Assembly: GCF_000281895.1 (NCBI RefSeq)
Contig: NZ_CM001558.1
Span: forward strand, 934,556-998,555
DNA from: Pseudomonas fluorescens Q2-87
GTDB lineage: Bacteria; Pseudomonadota; Gammaproteobacteria; Pseudomonadales; Pseudomonadaceae
Length of the DNA: 64,000 nucleotides
Direction of reading: 5' to 3'
This document shows, piece after piece, positions 15,703 through 25,011 of the stretch (positions are counted from its first letter, which is position 1; the number at the start of each line of letters is the position of its first letter). A program made the translations under genes and the position numbers. The notes below the pieces were generated by a model. The model searched no databases, had not been told where the DNA came from, and saw only the letters and a list, made by a program, of their open reading frames with translations.

Positions 15703-17070
15703 ATGCGCAAGATGATCCTGCAATGCGGTGCCCTGGCCCTGAGCCTGTTGGCCGCGAACGTGATGGCGGCGGTTTCGCCGGATGAAGCGAACAAGCTGGG
15801 CACCAGCCTCACGCCCATAGGCGCGGAAAAGGCCGGCAATGCCGATGGCTCGATCCCGGCCTGGACCGGTGGGATTGCGAAAAATGCCGGCGCCGTGGAC
15901 AGCAAGGGTTTCCTGGCCGACCCGTTCGCCAATGAAAAACCGCTGTTTACCATCACCGCCGCGACGGTGGACAAGTACAAGGACAAGCTGTCCGAAGGGC
16001 AGGTGGCGATGTTCAAGCGCTACCCCGAGACGTACAAGATCCCGGTGTACCCGACCCATCGCAGTGTTGCGCTGCCGCCGGAGGTCTACGAGGCGGCCAA
16101 GCGCAGTGCCCTCAATGTGACATCCATCAACGACGGTAACGGCTTGTCCAATTTCACCGGCAACCGCTACTACGCGTTCCCGATCCCCAAGAACGGCGTG
16201 GAAGTGATCTGGAACCACATCACCCGCTATCACGGTGGCAACCTGCGGCGCATCATCACCCAGGCCACGCCACAGACCAATGGCGGCTTCACGCCGATCC
16301 GCTTTGAAGAAGAAATCGCCGTGCCGTTCCTGATCAAGGATGCCGACCCGGAAAAGGCCAGCAACGTGCTGACCTATTTCAAGCAGGAGGTCACCGCCCC
16401 GGCGCGCCTGGCCGGCAACGTGCTGCTGGTGCATGAGACGCTGGACCAAGTGAAGGAACCGCGCCTGGCCTGGATCTACAACGCCGGCCAGCGGCGCGTA
16501 CGTCGCGCCCCGCAAGTGGCGTATGACGGGCCAGGCACCGCCGCCGACGGGTTGCGCACCTCCGACAACTTCGACCTGTTTTCCGGCGCCCCGGACCGCT
16601 ACGACTGGAAGTTGGTCGGCAAGAAGGAAATGTACATCCCGTACAACAGCTACAAGCTCGACTCGCCCAGCCTCAAGTACGACGATGTGATCAAGGCCGG
16701 CCACATCAACCAGGACCTGACCCGCTATGAACTGCACCGGGTCTGGGAAGTGGTCGGTACGGTCAAGCCCAGCGAGCGGCACATCTACGCCAAGCGCCAC
16801 ATGTATTTCGACGAAGACAGCTGGCAGGCGGCACTGGTGGATCACTACGACGGTCGCGGCCAACTGTGGCGCGTGGCCGAAGGTCATGCCCAGTTCTATT
16901 ACGACCATCAAAACCCGGGCTACACCCTTGAAGCGCTCTACGACATCATCGCCGGCCGCTACATCGCGTTGGGCATGAAGAACGAAGAGAAACACAGCTA
17001 CGTGTACGGTTTCGAAGCCCGGGCGGCCGACTACACGCCGGCGGCTTTGCGTTCGACCGGGGTTCGCTAA
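15703..17070 (+). CDS. DUF1329 family exported protein
   Basis: 455-aa protein with a signal peptide (MRKMILQCGALALSLLAANVMAA). The mature part begins VSPDEANKLGTSLTPIGAEKAGNADGSIPAWTGG, the family hallmark, and has the LolA/LolB-like DUF1329 fold signature in the middle (WIYNAGQRRVRRAP, YDWKLVGKKEMYIPYN). Probably a periplasmic or outer-membrane-associated lipid-handling protein working with the DUF1302 barrel encoded 22 bp upstream. A terminator follows the gene, so the pair forms its own transcription unit. Confidence 0.85.
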   Translation: MRKMILQCGALALSLLAANVMAAVSPDEANKLGTSLTPIGAEKAGNADGSIPAWTGGIAKNAGAVDSKGFLADPFANEKPLFTITAATVDKYKDKLSEGQVAMFKRYPETYKIPVYPTHRSVALPPEVYEAAKRSALNVTSINDGNGLSNFTGNRYYAFPIPKNGVEVIWNHITRYHGGNLRRIITQATPQTNGGFTPIRFEEEIAVPFLIKDADPEKASNVLTYFKQEVTAPARLAGNVLLVHETLDQVKEPRLAWIYNAGQRRVRRAPQVAYDGPGTAADGLRTSDNFDLFSGAPDRYDWKLVGKKEMYIPYNSYKLDSPSLKYDDVIKAGHINQDLTRYELHRVWEVVGTVKPSERHIYAKRHMYFDEDSWQAALVDHYDGRGQLWRVAEGHAQFYYDHQNPGYTLEALYDIIAGRYIALGMKNEEKHSYVYGFEARAADYTPAALRSTGVR

Positions 17071-17097
17071 GGGTTCGCCACGCTGGAACAATCACTA

Positions 17098-17130
17098 ACG
17101 ACCGGCAAGGGGCTTGCCGGTCGTTTTTTT
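17098..17130 (+). terminator. Rho-independent terminator after DUF1329
   Basis: 12-bp stem ACGACCGGCAAG / CTTGCCGGTCGT, GGG loop, then seven T. It ends the DUF1302-DUF1329 operon. Confidence 0.9.
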
Positions 17131-17194
17131 ATGGGCGCCAATCAGCGCGCTGAATACTTCTCCAAAGGTCAGCGACACAGGTCTAGGGTGGTGG

Positions 17195-17208
17195 AACAAC
17201 AATAAACA
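17195..17208 (+). promoter_or_regulatory. Crc/Hfq-type CA motif in the LuxR leader
   Basis: AACAACAATAAACA contains AACAACAA (AAnAAnAA) 13 nt upstream of the regulator's start, overlapping its ribosome-binding region. Confidence 0.5.
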
Positions 17209-17220
17209 GGATCTTCGCAA

Positions 17221-19770
17221 ATGACTGCCATGACCCCGTGTCCGGACCGTCCAGGATTGCTGCCTCGCCTGTCCTCGACGCACGTGCCGCGGCGGTCCTT
17301 GAGCGAGCCCCTGTTGAGCTCCGAAGCGCGGGTAAAGCTGCTGTGCGCGCCGGCGGGCAGTGGCAAGAGCGCATTGTTCGCCGAATGTTTTCTCCAAGCC
17401 CCCGGCGACTGTCGACTGCACTGGTTGCCGCTGGGAGGTGCTGCGCTGGATGCGGCGCAAATGTGCGAGCGGTTGGCACAGACCCTCGGGTTGCCGGTGA
17501 TGGACGAAGCCGGGCTCCTGGCCCATCTGGCGCGGTTGCAGACGCCCACCTGGCTGTTCCTGGATGATTATTGCCGGGTGCCCAATCCCGGGCTGGACCA
17601 GTTTCTCGATCGTCTGTTGAGCGCCAGCAGTCCAGCGCTGCAACTGTGGCTCAATGGCCGGCGTCGGCCTCACTGCAATTGGCCGCGATTGTTGCTCAAT
17701 GACGAGCTGCATGAATTTGACGTGCAGGCGTTGCTCTTCACCGCACAGGATGTCGAGCAGTTGCTTCGCCATCTGCCTGGCCCGCAGGTGACCCGCACCG
17801 CCCGCGAAGTGATTCAGCGCAGTGGCGGTTGGTGCGCCGGGGTGCGCATCACCTTGCTCGAACGCTGTGAGTGGGCGCGCAGTCACGCATCGCCGAGTCG
17901 GGCGGGGACCTTGCCAGATTACCTTGAGTACGAGTTGTTCAGCTCGCTGACTGCGGACTTGGCCCAGGCCTGGCGAGTACTGGCGCACCTGCCGCGCTTC
18001 AATGCGCGGCTGTGCGAGCATTTGTTTGGCGACACTGTGGGCGCGCAGTGCCTGCCCTTGCTGCTGGAGCTGGGGTGTTTCATCGAGCCGTGGGAGCAGA
18101 CGTCGGACTGGTTGCAGATTTTCCCCGCCTTGGCGCGGTTGGTGCGCGAGGAGCCCTGGTCGCAACGGCGCTCCTGGCATCGACGGGCCTGCCAGTGGTT
18201 TGCTGCCGAGCAGGATTGGCAGATGGCCTTCGAGCAGGCCATGCTCGCCGAGGAGTTCGAGACGGCCGTCAGCTTGTTGCAGCATTTGAGTTTCGAGCAC
18301 GTCTTGCAGCACCAGAATGTGCAACTGTTGCTGAATCTGCATGATCAGCAAGGCGAGGCCCTGAGCCTTGGCACGCCGCAGTCGGTAGGGTTGGTCACCG
18401 CAGCCCTGCTGTTCGCCGGACGTTTCGATCAGGCGCAGGTGTGCATCGAACAACTGTCCCGATTCGCGCCGCAACCGCTGGCGGGGCGGCAGCGCCAATT
18501 GGTGGCGCGCTGGCAGGTGCTGCGGGGCTGGCTTCTGCACCTCTGCGGTGATGGCGAGTCGGCGCGCGAGCATTTCCTCCAGGCCCAGGCCAGCCTCGAT
18601 CCGCAAGCCTGGGCGTTGCGGCTGCTATGCCTGTTGGGATTGACGCAACAGGCGCTGCTCAACGGTGAACTGGCGTCTGCACAATGGACTAACCGCCAGG
18701 CGTTATGCCTGGCTCGCGCCCACGGCTCGCTGGTGTTTGAAGGTTTGCTGGAGCTGGACCACGCCCAAGTGCTGGAACAGCGCGGTGCGCCTCACCGGGC
18801 CGATCATCTGCTCAGCGAGGTCCAGGCGTTGCTCGATAAGCCAGGCCAGGATTTTTCCGCGCTGCTGGGGCGCATTGCCCTGCGACGCGGTCGCCTGGCA
18901 TTGCGCATGGGGCAGGAAGAGTGGGCCGCCGAGCAGTTTCAAACGGGCCTGGAAACGGGCCTGCGCAACCAGGACAAACAGGTGCTCTACGGCTTTCTCG
19001 GCAAGGCCTGCCTGGCTGCCCACCAGGGCGACTATGGCGAAGCGTTCGCGCAACTGCGCGATGCCGAACGGATCATGCAGCAGCGGCACATCCCCGACAC
19101 CGTTTACCGTGGCGTCTTGCTGCAAACCAGTTGCCAGTTCTGGTTGCAACAGGGGCGTGCGGAGCTGGCCCATGAAGCCTTGACCCGAGTCCTGCGGCAT
19201 TTTCGCGGACCGCAGGCCAAGCATGCGCCTCCGGCGACCCTGGAGCTGATTGCACGACTTGAATACTTGCTGGTGCTGACCGAGGTCTACCTGCATCAGG
19301 CACCGGACGCGGTAGCGCGCTTGCAGGCAATGATCGCCCGGGCCCAGCATAGTGAAATGCACAGCCTGGAAACGGAGCTGCACCTGGCGTTGACTGAAGT
19401 CGTCTGGTTGTCCGGTGACCGCGCCCAGGCCCGCGTGCTCATGCAGGAAGGGTTCAAGCGCGTCAGCTGTTGGCGGGCCGAGCAGGCTTTGCGCGAGCTG
19501 CGCCTGCGCCAGCCCGACCTGTTGCGCTGGGCTCAATCGACAACGCCGATCGAACAGGTGGCCGCCAATGAAGACACCTTGCTCAGTCATCGTGAACTGG
19601 AAGTGCTGGAGTTGATTGCCCAGGGGCATTCAAATCAGCAGATCGCCGAACGTCTGTTCATTTCGTTGCACACAGTGAAGACCCACGCGCGTCGCATACA
19701 CAGCAAGCTGGGGGTGCAGCGGCGCACGCAAGCGGTGGCAAAAGCCAAGGTCATGGGTGTCATGGGCTAG
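17221..19770 (+). CDS. MalT-like LuxR family transcriptional activator (LAL type)
   Basis: 849-aa regulator. Walker A APAGSGKS is at residues 43-50; WLFLDDY is a likely Walker B. A long helical TPR-like middle follows (about 330-780), and the last 63 residues are a LuxR helix-turn-helix (SHRELEVLELIAQGHSNQQIAERLFISLHTVKTH). Such proteins bind an inducer, oligomerise with ATP and activate transcription. Placement directly after the DUF1302-DUF1329 pair suggests that pair as a target; the inducer is unknown. AGGATC precedes the start. Confidence 0.88.
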   Translation: MTAMTPCPDRPGLLPRLSSTHVPRRSLSEPLLSSEARVKLLCAPAGSGKSALFAECFLQAPGDCRLHWLPLGGAALDAAQMCERLAQTLGLPVMDEAGLLAHLARLQTPTWLFLDDYCRVPNPGLDQFLDRLLSASSPALQLWLNGRRRPHCNWPRLLLNDELHEFDVQALLFTAQDVEQLLRHLPGPQVTRTAREVIQRSGGWCAGVRITLLERCEWARSHASPSRAGTLPDYLEYELFSSLTADLAQAWRVLAHLPRFNARLCEHLFGDTVGAQCLPLLLELGCFIEPWEQTSDWLQIFPALARLVREEPWSQRRSWHRRACQWFAAEQDWQMAFEQAMLAEEFETAVSLLQHLSFEHVLQHQNVQLLLNLHDQQGEALSLGTPQSVGLVTAALLFAGRFDQAQVCIEQLSRFAPQPLAGRQRQLVARWQVLRGWLLHLCGDGESAREHFLQAQASLDPQAWALRLLCLLGLTQQALLNGELASAQWTNRQALCLARAHGSLVFEGLLELDHAQVLEQRGAPHRADHLLSEVQALLDKPGQDFSALLGRIALRRGRLALRMGQEEWAAEQFQTGLETGLRNQDKQVLYGFLGKACLAAHQGDYGEAFAQLRDAERIMQQRHIPDTVYRGVLLQTSCQFWLQQGRAELAHEALTRVLRHFRGPQAKHAPPATLELIARLEYLLVLTEVYLHQAPDAVARLQAMIARAQHSEMHSLETELHLALTEVVWLSGDRAQARVLMQEGFKRVSCWRAEQALRELRLRQPDLLRWAQSTTPIEQVAANEDTLLSHRELEVLELIAQGHSNQQIAERLFISLHTVKTHARRIHSKLGVQRRTQAVAKAKVMGVMG

Positions 19771-20585
19771 AACGACTCGACGCGCAGGGTTTGATCCGAG
19801 CCAGGACTCGCCTCATAACCCATACGCCAACTCACGGCCCGGGTCGCCGACAACAGTCGTTGCGCCGCCGGGCCGTTTTCATCAGCGTGGAACAACGATG
19901 TCGGGCCGACAATCGTCATGACCGCCGCCACCTGGCCGATCGCATTGAACACCGGGGCGGACAAGGCATCCACGCCCGGCATCAGCAAACCATGCACGTG
20001 ATGCAGGCCGCGATTACGGATTTGCTCGCACAGGGTGGCATAGGCCTGGTCGTCGGCCAGGGCATGGTGGGTGGTGCCTTCGACTTCCTGTTCCCGCAAG
20101 CCGATCGTCTCGCGTTCCGGCAGAAAGGCACTGAATACCAGCCCCGTGGATGAGCTGAGCAGCGGCAATACCGAGCCCAGTTGTGTCACCACGGTCACGG
20201 CCCGCACGGCCGGTTCGATGCGCACCACGGTCGCGCCATGGTTGCCCCACACCGCCAGGAAACAGGTTTCGTTCAGGTCGTCGCGCAACTCGGCCAGGGG
20301 CAGGGCGGCCACTTGCAACACGTCCATGCCGTTCAAGGCCGCCAAACCCACGCGCAGGGCTTCGCGACCCAAGCCGTAGTGGTTGGTGGCCGCGTTCTGC
20401 TCGGCAAAACCACTGGCGATCAACGCCTGCAAGTATCGATGAACCTTGCTTGCCGGCATTTGCACGTGTTCGGCCAGGCGTGACAGTGACGTGGAGGGGG
20501 ACAGTTCGGCCAGGGCCTTGAGAATGTCGGTGCCGACTTCGGCCGAGCGGACTTTCTGTTTACCGTTGCTGAGCGGGGTTTCCAT
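19767..20585 (-). CDS. hmgR: IclR family repressor of the homogentisate operon
   Basis: 272-aa IclR protein: N-terminal winged helix (SLSRLAEHVQMPASKVHRYLQALIASGFAEQ, about residues 33-63) and a GAF-like effector domain. It is divergent from hmgA-fahA-maiA, exactly where HmgR sits in P. putida; there HmgR represses the operon and homogentisate releases it. Its stop overlaps the end of the LuxR gene by 4 bp on the opposite strand. The shared intergenic region carries three AATTACG half-sites. The name rests on context plus family. Confidence 0.88.
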   Translation of the reverse strand: METPLSNGKQKVRSAEVGTDILKALAELSPSTSLSRLAEHVQMPASKVHRYLQALIASGFAEQNAATNHYGLGREALRVGLAALNGMDVLQVAALPLAELRDDLNETCFLAVWGNHGATVVRIEPAVRAVTVVTQLGSVLPLLSSSTGLVFSAFLPERETIGLREQEVEGTTHHALADDQAYATLCEQIRNRGLHHVHGLLMPGVDALSAPVFNAIGQVAAVMTIVGPTSLFHADENGPAAQRLLSATRAVSWRMGYEASPGSDQTLRVESF

Positions 20586-20645
20586 GGCGGCGCTGGGTCC
20601 AGAGGCGAATGGGCGTCTTTATAGCTTGACGGTCGCTGTCGAGCA

Positions 20646-20672
20646 AATTACGTTATGCGTAATTGAATTACG
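20646..20672. promoter_or_regulatory. Candidate HmgR operator, three AATTACG half-sites
   Basis: AATTACG (20646-20652), CGTAATT (20658-20664) and AATTACG (20666-20672) alternate in orientation, making two overlapping palindromes with 5-bp and 1-bp spacers. They lie 61 bp upstream of hmgR and 66 bp upstream of hmgA. Confidence 0.65.
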
Positions 20673-20737
20673 ATAAAAATAACCCAATGCGCCTTACATC
20701 GCTCCGAGGAGTGACGGGCCGCATGCCTGGAGGCTCC

Positions 20738-22042
20738 ATGAACCTCGATTCCACAGCGCCGGAGCTGGCTTACCAGTCCGGCTTTGGTAATGAATTCGCC
20801 AGCGAGGCGCTGCCCGGTGCGCTGCCCGTGGGCCAGAACTCCCCGCAAAAAGCTCCATACGGTCTCTATACCGAGCTGTTTTCCGGCACGGCATTCACCA
20901 TGGCCCGCAGCGAAGCGCGGCGTACCTGGATGTATCGCATCCGGCCCTCGGCCCATCACCCGGCTTTCGTCAAGCTTGAACGACAAGTCGCTGGCGGCCC
21001 GCTGGGGGAGGTGACACCCAACCGGTTGCGCTGGAACCCGTTGCCGATCCCTGTCGAGTCCACCGATTTCATCGATGGGCTGGTGCGCATGGCGGCCAAT
21101 GCCGGCGCGGATAAACCGGCCGGCATCAGTCTTTATCAATACGGCGCCAACCGCTCCATGGAGCGGGTGTTCTTCAACGCGGACGGCGAGTGGCTGATCG
21201 TGCCGCAGCTGGGGCGGCTGCGGATCGTCACCGAGCTGGGCATGCTGGACGTTGCGCCGCTGGAAATTGTCGTGCTGCCCCGAGGCTTGAAATTTCGCGT
21301 CGAACTGCTTGATCCCCAGGCCCGTGGTTATATCGCGGAAAACCATGGCGCACCGTTGCGCCTGCCAGACCTGGGGCCCATCGGCAGCAATGGCCTGGCC
21401 AACCCGCGGGACTTCCTGTCCCCCGTGGCCCATTACGAAAACCTCGCGCAACCGACCCCGCTGGTGCAGAAATTCCTGGGTGAATTGTGGGCCTGCGAAC
21501 TTCCCCAATCACCCCTCGACGTGGTGGCTTGGCACGGTAACAACGTGCCGTATAAATACGACCTGCGCCGTTTCAACACCATCGGCACGGTCAGCTTCGA
21601 CCACCCGGACCCGTCGATCTTCACCGTGTTGACGTCGCCCACCAGTGTCCATGGCCTGGCCAATCTCGATTTTGTGATCTTCCCGCCACGCTGGATGGTG
21701 GCGGAAAATACCTTCCGTCCGCCGTGGTTCCACCGCAACCTGATGAACGAATTCATGGGCCTGATCCAAGGCGCCTACGATGCCAAGGCCGAAGGCTTCC
21801 TGCCGGGCGGTGCGTCCCTGCATAGCTGCATGAGCGCCCACGGCCCGGACGGCGAGACCTGCACCAAGGCAATCAATGCCGACCTCTTGCCTGCGAAAAT
21901 CGACAACACCATGGCCTTCATGTTCGAAACCAGCCAGGTCCTGCGTCCGAGCCGTTTCGCCCTGGACTGCCCGCAACTGCAAACCGACTACGATGCTTGC
22001 TGGGCTTCGCTGCCTGTCACCTTCGACCCGACCCGGAGATAA
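20738..22042 (+). CDS. hmgA: Homogentisate 1,2-dioxygenase
   Basis: 434-aa non-haem iron enzyme opening the homogentisate ring to maleylacetoacetate in Phe/Tyr catabolism. Start [30 protein letters not shown] is the family N-terminus and has GGAGG upstream; the ATG at 20663 would add an unrelated leader. The C-terminal active-site segment includes [34 protein letters not shown] and [14 protein letters not shown] with the iron-ligand His/Glu. Loss of this gene classically gives brown pyomelanin. It is 3 bp ahead of fahA. Confidence 0.97.
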   Translation: MNLDSTAPELAYQSGFGNEFASEALPGALPVGQNSPQKAPYGLYTELFSGTAFTMARSEARRTWMYRIRPSAHHPAFVKLERQVAGGPLGEVTPNRLRWNPLPIPVESTDFIDGLVRMAANAGADKPAGISLYQYGANRSMERVFFNADGEWLIVPQLGRLRIVTELGMLDVAPLEIVVLPRGLKFRVELLDPQARGYIAENHGAPLRLPDLGPIGSNGLANPRDFLSPVAHYENLAQPTPLVQKFLGELWACELPQSPLDVVAWHGNNVPYKYDLRRFNTIGTVSFDHPDPSIFTVLTSPTSVHGLANLDFVIFPPRWMVAENTFRPPWFHRNLMNEFMGLIQGAYDAKAEGFLPGGASLHSCMSAHGPDGETCTKAINADLLPAKIDNTMAFMFETSQVLRPSRFALDCPQLQTDYDACWASLPVTFDPTRR

Positions 22043-22045
22043 CCC

Positions 22046-23350
22046 ATGACTCAACTTTCCACTGCCCGTAGCTGGGTTGCCTCCGCCAACGGCCATGCCG
22101 ATTTTCCGCTGCAAAACCTGCCGTTGGGCATTTTCAACATCGAGGGCGGCGCCTTGCGCAGTGGCGTGGCTATCGGCGATCAGATCTTCGATTTGCAAGC
22201 CGGGCTGCATGCAGGGTTGTTCGACGGCTTGGCGCAAGATGCGGTCGAAGCCATGGCCGGCGGCCAGCTGAACGCGTTTTTCGAACTGGGACGCGGCGCT
22301 CGGGCGGCTCTGCGTGAGCGTTTGCTGGAATTGTTGCGCGAGGACAGTCCGTGGCGTGGCAAGGTCGAGGCCCAGGATGCGAACCTGCTGTTGCCTGCGG
22401 CCGACTGCCAGATGCATTTGCCGGCGAAGATCAATGACTACACCGATTTTTATGTCGGCATCGAGCATGCGCAAAACGTCGGCAAGTTGTTCCGTCCCGA
22501 CAATCCCTTGCTGCCCAACTACAAATACGTACCGATCGGCTACCACGGCCGCGCCTCGACCATTCGCCCTTCCGGCACCGATGTGCGCCGTCCCAAGGGC
22601 CAGACCCTGCCCGCCGGCCAGGCCGAACCGAGCTTCGGCCCGTGCGCGCGATTGGACTATGAGCTTGAACTGGGCATCTGGATCGGCAAGGGCAATGCCT
22701 TGGGCGAACCCATCGCCATCGGCGACGCTGCCGAGCACATCGGCGGTTTCTGCCTGCTCAACGATTGGTCGGCGCGGGACATCCAGGCCTGGGAATACCA
22801 GCCGCTGGGGCCGTTTCTGTCCAAGAGTTTCCTGACCAGTGTTTCGCCGTGGGTCGTGACGGCCGAAGCCCTCGAACCGTTCCGCCTCCCACAGCCGGCG
22901 CGCCCGCAAGGCGATCCGCAGCCACTGCCGTATCTGTTGGACAAACGTGACCAGGCCGGCGGCGCCTTCGATATCGAGCTGGAGGTCCTCTTGCTGACCG
23001 AAAGCATGCGTGAGCAGAACCTGCCGGCCCAGCGCCTGACGCTGAGCAATACCCAGTACATGTACTGGACCGTGGCGCAGATGGTTGCGCACCACAGTGT
23101 CAACGGTTGCCAGTTGCAGGCCGGTGACTTGTTTGGTTCGGGGACCTTGTCGGGCCCTCAGAGCGGTCAGTTCGGCAGCCTCCTGGAAATCACTGAAGGC
23201 GGGAAGAAACCGATCGAACTGGCGTCCGGTGAAGTGCGCCGGTTCCTGGAGGACGGCGACGAAATCATCCTGCGGGCCCGTTGCCGTCGCGAGGGTTTCG
23301 CCTCCATCGGTTTTGGCGAGTGCCGCGGCAAGATCCTGCCGGCGCATTGA
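22046..23350 (+). CDS. fahA: Fumarylacetoacetase
   Basis: 434-aa hydrolase splitting fumarylacetoacetate into fumarate and acetoacetate, the last step of the pathway. N-terminal SH3-like part (FPLQNLPLGIFNI) and a C-terminal FAH fold with metal/substrate residues in DFYVGIEHAQNVG, LPNYKYVPIGYHGRAS, LDYELELGIWIGKGN and LNDWSARDIQAWEYQPLGPF. Length is normal. Second gene of the hmg operon, followed 11 bp later by maiA. Confidence 0.97.
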   Translation: MTQLSTARSWVASANGHADFPLQNLPLGIFNIEGGALRSGVAIGDQIFDLQAGLHAGLFDGLAQDAVEAMAGGQLNAFFELGRGARAALRERLLELLREDSPWRGKVEAQDANLLLPAADCQMHLPAKINDYTDFYVGIEHAQNVGKLFRPDNPLLPNYKYVPIGYHGRASTIRPSGTDVRRPKGQTLPAGQAEPSFGPCARLDYELELGIWIGKGNALGEPIAIGDAAEHIGGFCLLNDWSARDIQAWEYQPLGPFLSKSFLTSVSPWVVTAEALEPFRLPQPARPQGDPQPLPYLLDKRDQAGGAFDIELEVLLLTESMREQNLPAQRLTLSNTQYMYWTVAQMVAHHSVNGCQLQAGDLFGSGTLSGPQSGQFGSLLEITEGGKKPIELASGEVRRFLEDGDEIILRARCRREGFASIGFGECRGKILPAH

Positions 23351-23361
23351 GAGGGCAGGGC

Positions 23362-23997
23362 ATGGAACTCTATACCTATTACCGCTCGACCTCGTCCTAT
23401 CGGGTGCGCATCGCCTTGGCGCTCAAGGGCCTGAATTACCAGGCCCTGCCGGTCAACCTGATCGCACCGTCCGGGGGCGAGCATCGCCAACCGGCCTATC
23501 TGGCGATCAACCCCCAGGGGCGAGTGCCGGCGCTGCGCACCGATGAGGGCGAGTTGCTGGTGCAGTCACCGGCCATCATCGAATACCTGGAGGAACGTTA
23601 TCCCCAAGTGCCGCTGCTCAGCGCCGACCTGGCGGTGCGTGCCCATGAGCGTGGCGTCGCGGCGCTGATCGGTTGCGACATTCATCCGCTGCATAACGTC
23701 AGCGTGCTCAACAAGTTGCGCCTGTGGGGCCATGACGAAGCGCAGGTGACGGAGTGGATCGGGCACTGGATCAGCCAGGGGCTGGCGGCAGTCGAGCAAC
23801 TGATCGGCGATGATGGCTATTGCTTTGGTGCCGCGCCCGGATTGGCGGACATCTACCTGATTCCGCAGCTGTACGCGGCCGAGCGGTTCAATGTCTCGCT
23901 GCTGGCGTATCCACGGATCCGCCGTGTGGCGGCGTTGGCGGCTGCGCATCCGGCCTTCCAGCGGGCGCATCCGGCGAATCAACCGGATACACCCTGA
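23362..23997 (+). CDS. maiA: Maleylacetoacetate isomerase (zeta-class GST)
   Basis: 211-aa glutathione-dependent cis-trans isomerase converting maleylacetoacetate to fumarylacetoacetate. N-terminal thioredoxin-like domain begins MELYTYYRSTSSYRVRIALALKG; the zeta motif SSCxWRVRIAL is present as TSSYRVRIAL, so the usual Cys is replaced. Later INPQGRVPAL, QSPAIIEYLEE and the helical C-domain are typical. Start at 23362 is chosen over the longer frame that overlaps fahA. Third gene of the operon. Confidence 0.95.
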   Translation: MELYTYYRSTSSYRVRIALALKGLNYQALPVNLIAPSGGEHRQPAYLAINPQGRVPALRTDEGELLVQSPAIIEYLEERYPQVPLLSADLAVRAHERGVAALIGCDIHPLHNVSVLNKLRLWGHDEAQVTEWIGHWISQGLAAVEQLIGDDGYCFGAAPGLADIYLIPQLYAAERFNVSLLAYPRIRRVAALAAAHPAFQRAHPANQPDTP

Positions 23998-24020
23998 GGG
24001 CCTGAACAAAGTTTGTCTGC

Positions 24021-24824
24021 TCAATGCACAATTGTATTGGGTGGCAGATGCCCCAGCCGTTCCGTCAGCCGGATCCGCTGGATCGGGTCTTCGCTGAGCA
24101 TCAGGGCATGCTCCAGGTCGAAGCGTTCGGCGTTGGGGCAGTCGAGCCGCTGGTACAGGCTGGCGCGGGCCAGGTAATCGGCCGCGCTGGCGTTGCCCAG
24201 CTCCAACACCCGCTCGGCATCGATCAATGCGGCGATGTAATCGTCATTGGCCAGATGCAACTGGCGCAGATTGCGCGACAGGCGCTGGAGCATTTGCGTC
24301 GGCTGGGCGTCGACCATGTGTTCGGCCTTGAGCTGCATGTTCGCGCCGTATTGACGTTGCAGTAAGTCCCGGCAGTCGTGGGGGTACAACCGGCGACCAC
24401 CGCACGGATCGAGCAAATGGTCGGCACCGGGCACCTTCAGCAGGAAATGCCCCGGGAAATTGACACCAACCATCGGAATTTCCAGGCCTCGGGCCAACTC
24501 CAGGGCGATCAAGCCGAGGGCCAGCGGTTGCCCGCGTTTGCGCACCAGGACCTTGTCGAGCAACGCTGCCCATGGACGCAGCGGCGTGGAATCGTCCTGG
24601 GCGAACCCCAAGTCATTGAGTCGTCGCAATAGCGGCTGGCCCAGTTCACTGACGGGCAGCATCGGCAGGTCATGGCTGACCCGCCGTTGCAGATCCTTGA
24701 AATCCTTCAGCAAGGCCGCTACGTCCACGTCATGGTGATGTTCGGCAGCGATCCAAAGTGCTGCTTCAAACAGCGCCGGTGGCGAGCGGTGCAGGCAGTC
24801 GAAAAAGGCTTGGCGCGGTTTCAT
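24021..24824 (-). CDS. SirB1/transglutaminase-like protein with TPR tail
   Basis: 267-aa protein of the SirB1 family: N-terminal half resembles a transglutaminase-like fold (LPVSELGQPLLRRLNDLGF, LDKVLVRKRGQPLALGLIALELARGLEIPMVGVNFPGHFLLKV, DPCGGRRL) and the C-terminal 80 residues form tetratricopeptide-like repeats. The Cys-His pair of active transglutaminases is not obvious. Function of the family is unknown; the product is cytoplasmic. The start at MKPRQAFFD is set by GGAGAG 6 bp upstream. It converges with maiA. Confidence 0.75.
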   Translation of the reverse strand: MKPRQAFFDCLHRSPPALFEAALWIAAEHHHDVDVAALLKDFKDLQRRVSHDLPMLPVSELGQPLLRRLNDLGFAQDDSTPLRPWAALLDKVLVRKRGQPLALGLIALELARGLEIPMVGVNFPGHFLLKVPGADHLLDPCGGRRLYPHDCRDLLQRQYGANMQLKAEHMVDAQPTQMLQRLSRNLRQLHLANDDYIAALIDAERVLELGNASAADYLARASLYQRLDCPNAERFDLEHALMLSEDPIQRIRLTERLGHLPPNTIVH

Positions 24825-25011
24825 CGGACTCTCCGAGGCTATGCCCCGTTTTAGCTCTGCCATGGGTTTTCGTCCAGTCCCGGACAAACGCAGCAACGAG
24901 ATATGCCCAAAAGCACTGACGGCCCTGGCGCCTTATTCCGGCCTGCTCCAGCAATTTTTGCCTGCACGCCTATACTGGCGAAACAAACAAAAGTGATTCG
25001 GGAGCCTGTCG

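Noticed and set aside
13977..16016. Long minus-strand frame (679 codons) opposite DUF1302/DUF1329
   Set aside because: It is antisense to two well-supported genes with signal peptides and family motifs; it is open only because of high GC codon bias on the other strand.
15547..17091. 514-codon minus-strand frame opposite DUF1329
   Set aside because: Same cause: complement of a GC-rich coding frame, no family similarity and no ribosome site.
21509..23347. 612-codon minus-strand frame opposite hmgA/fahA
   Set aside because: Shadow of two certain enzymes.
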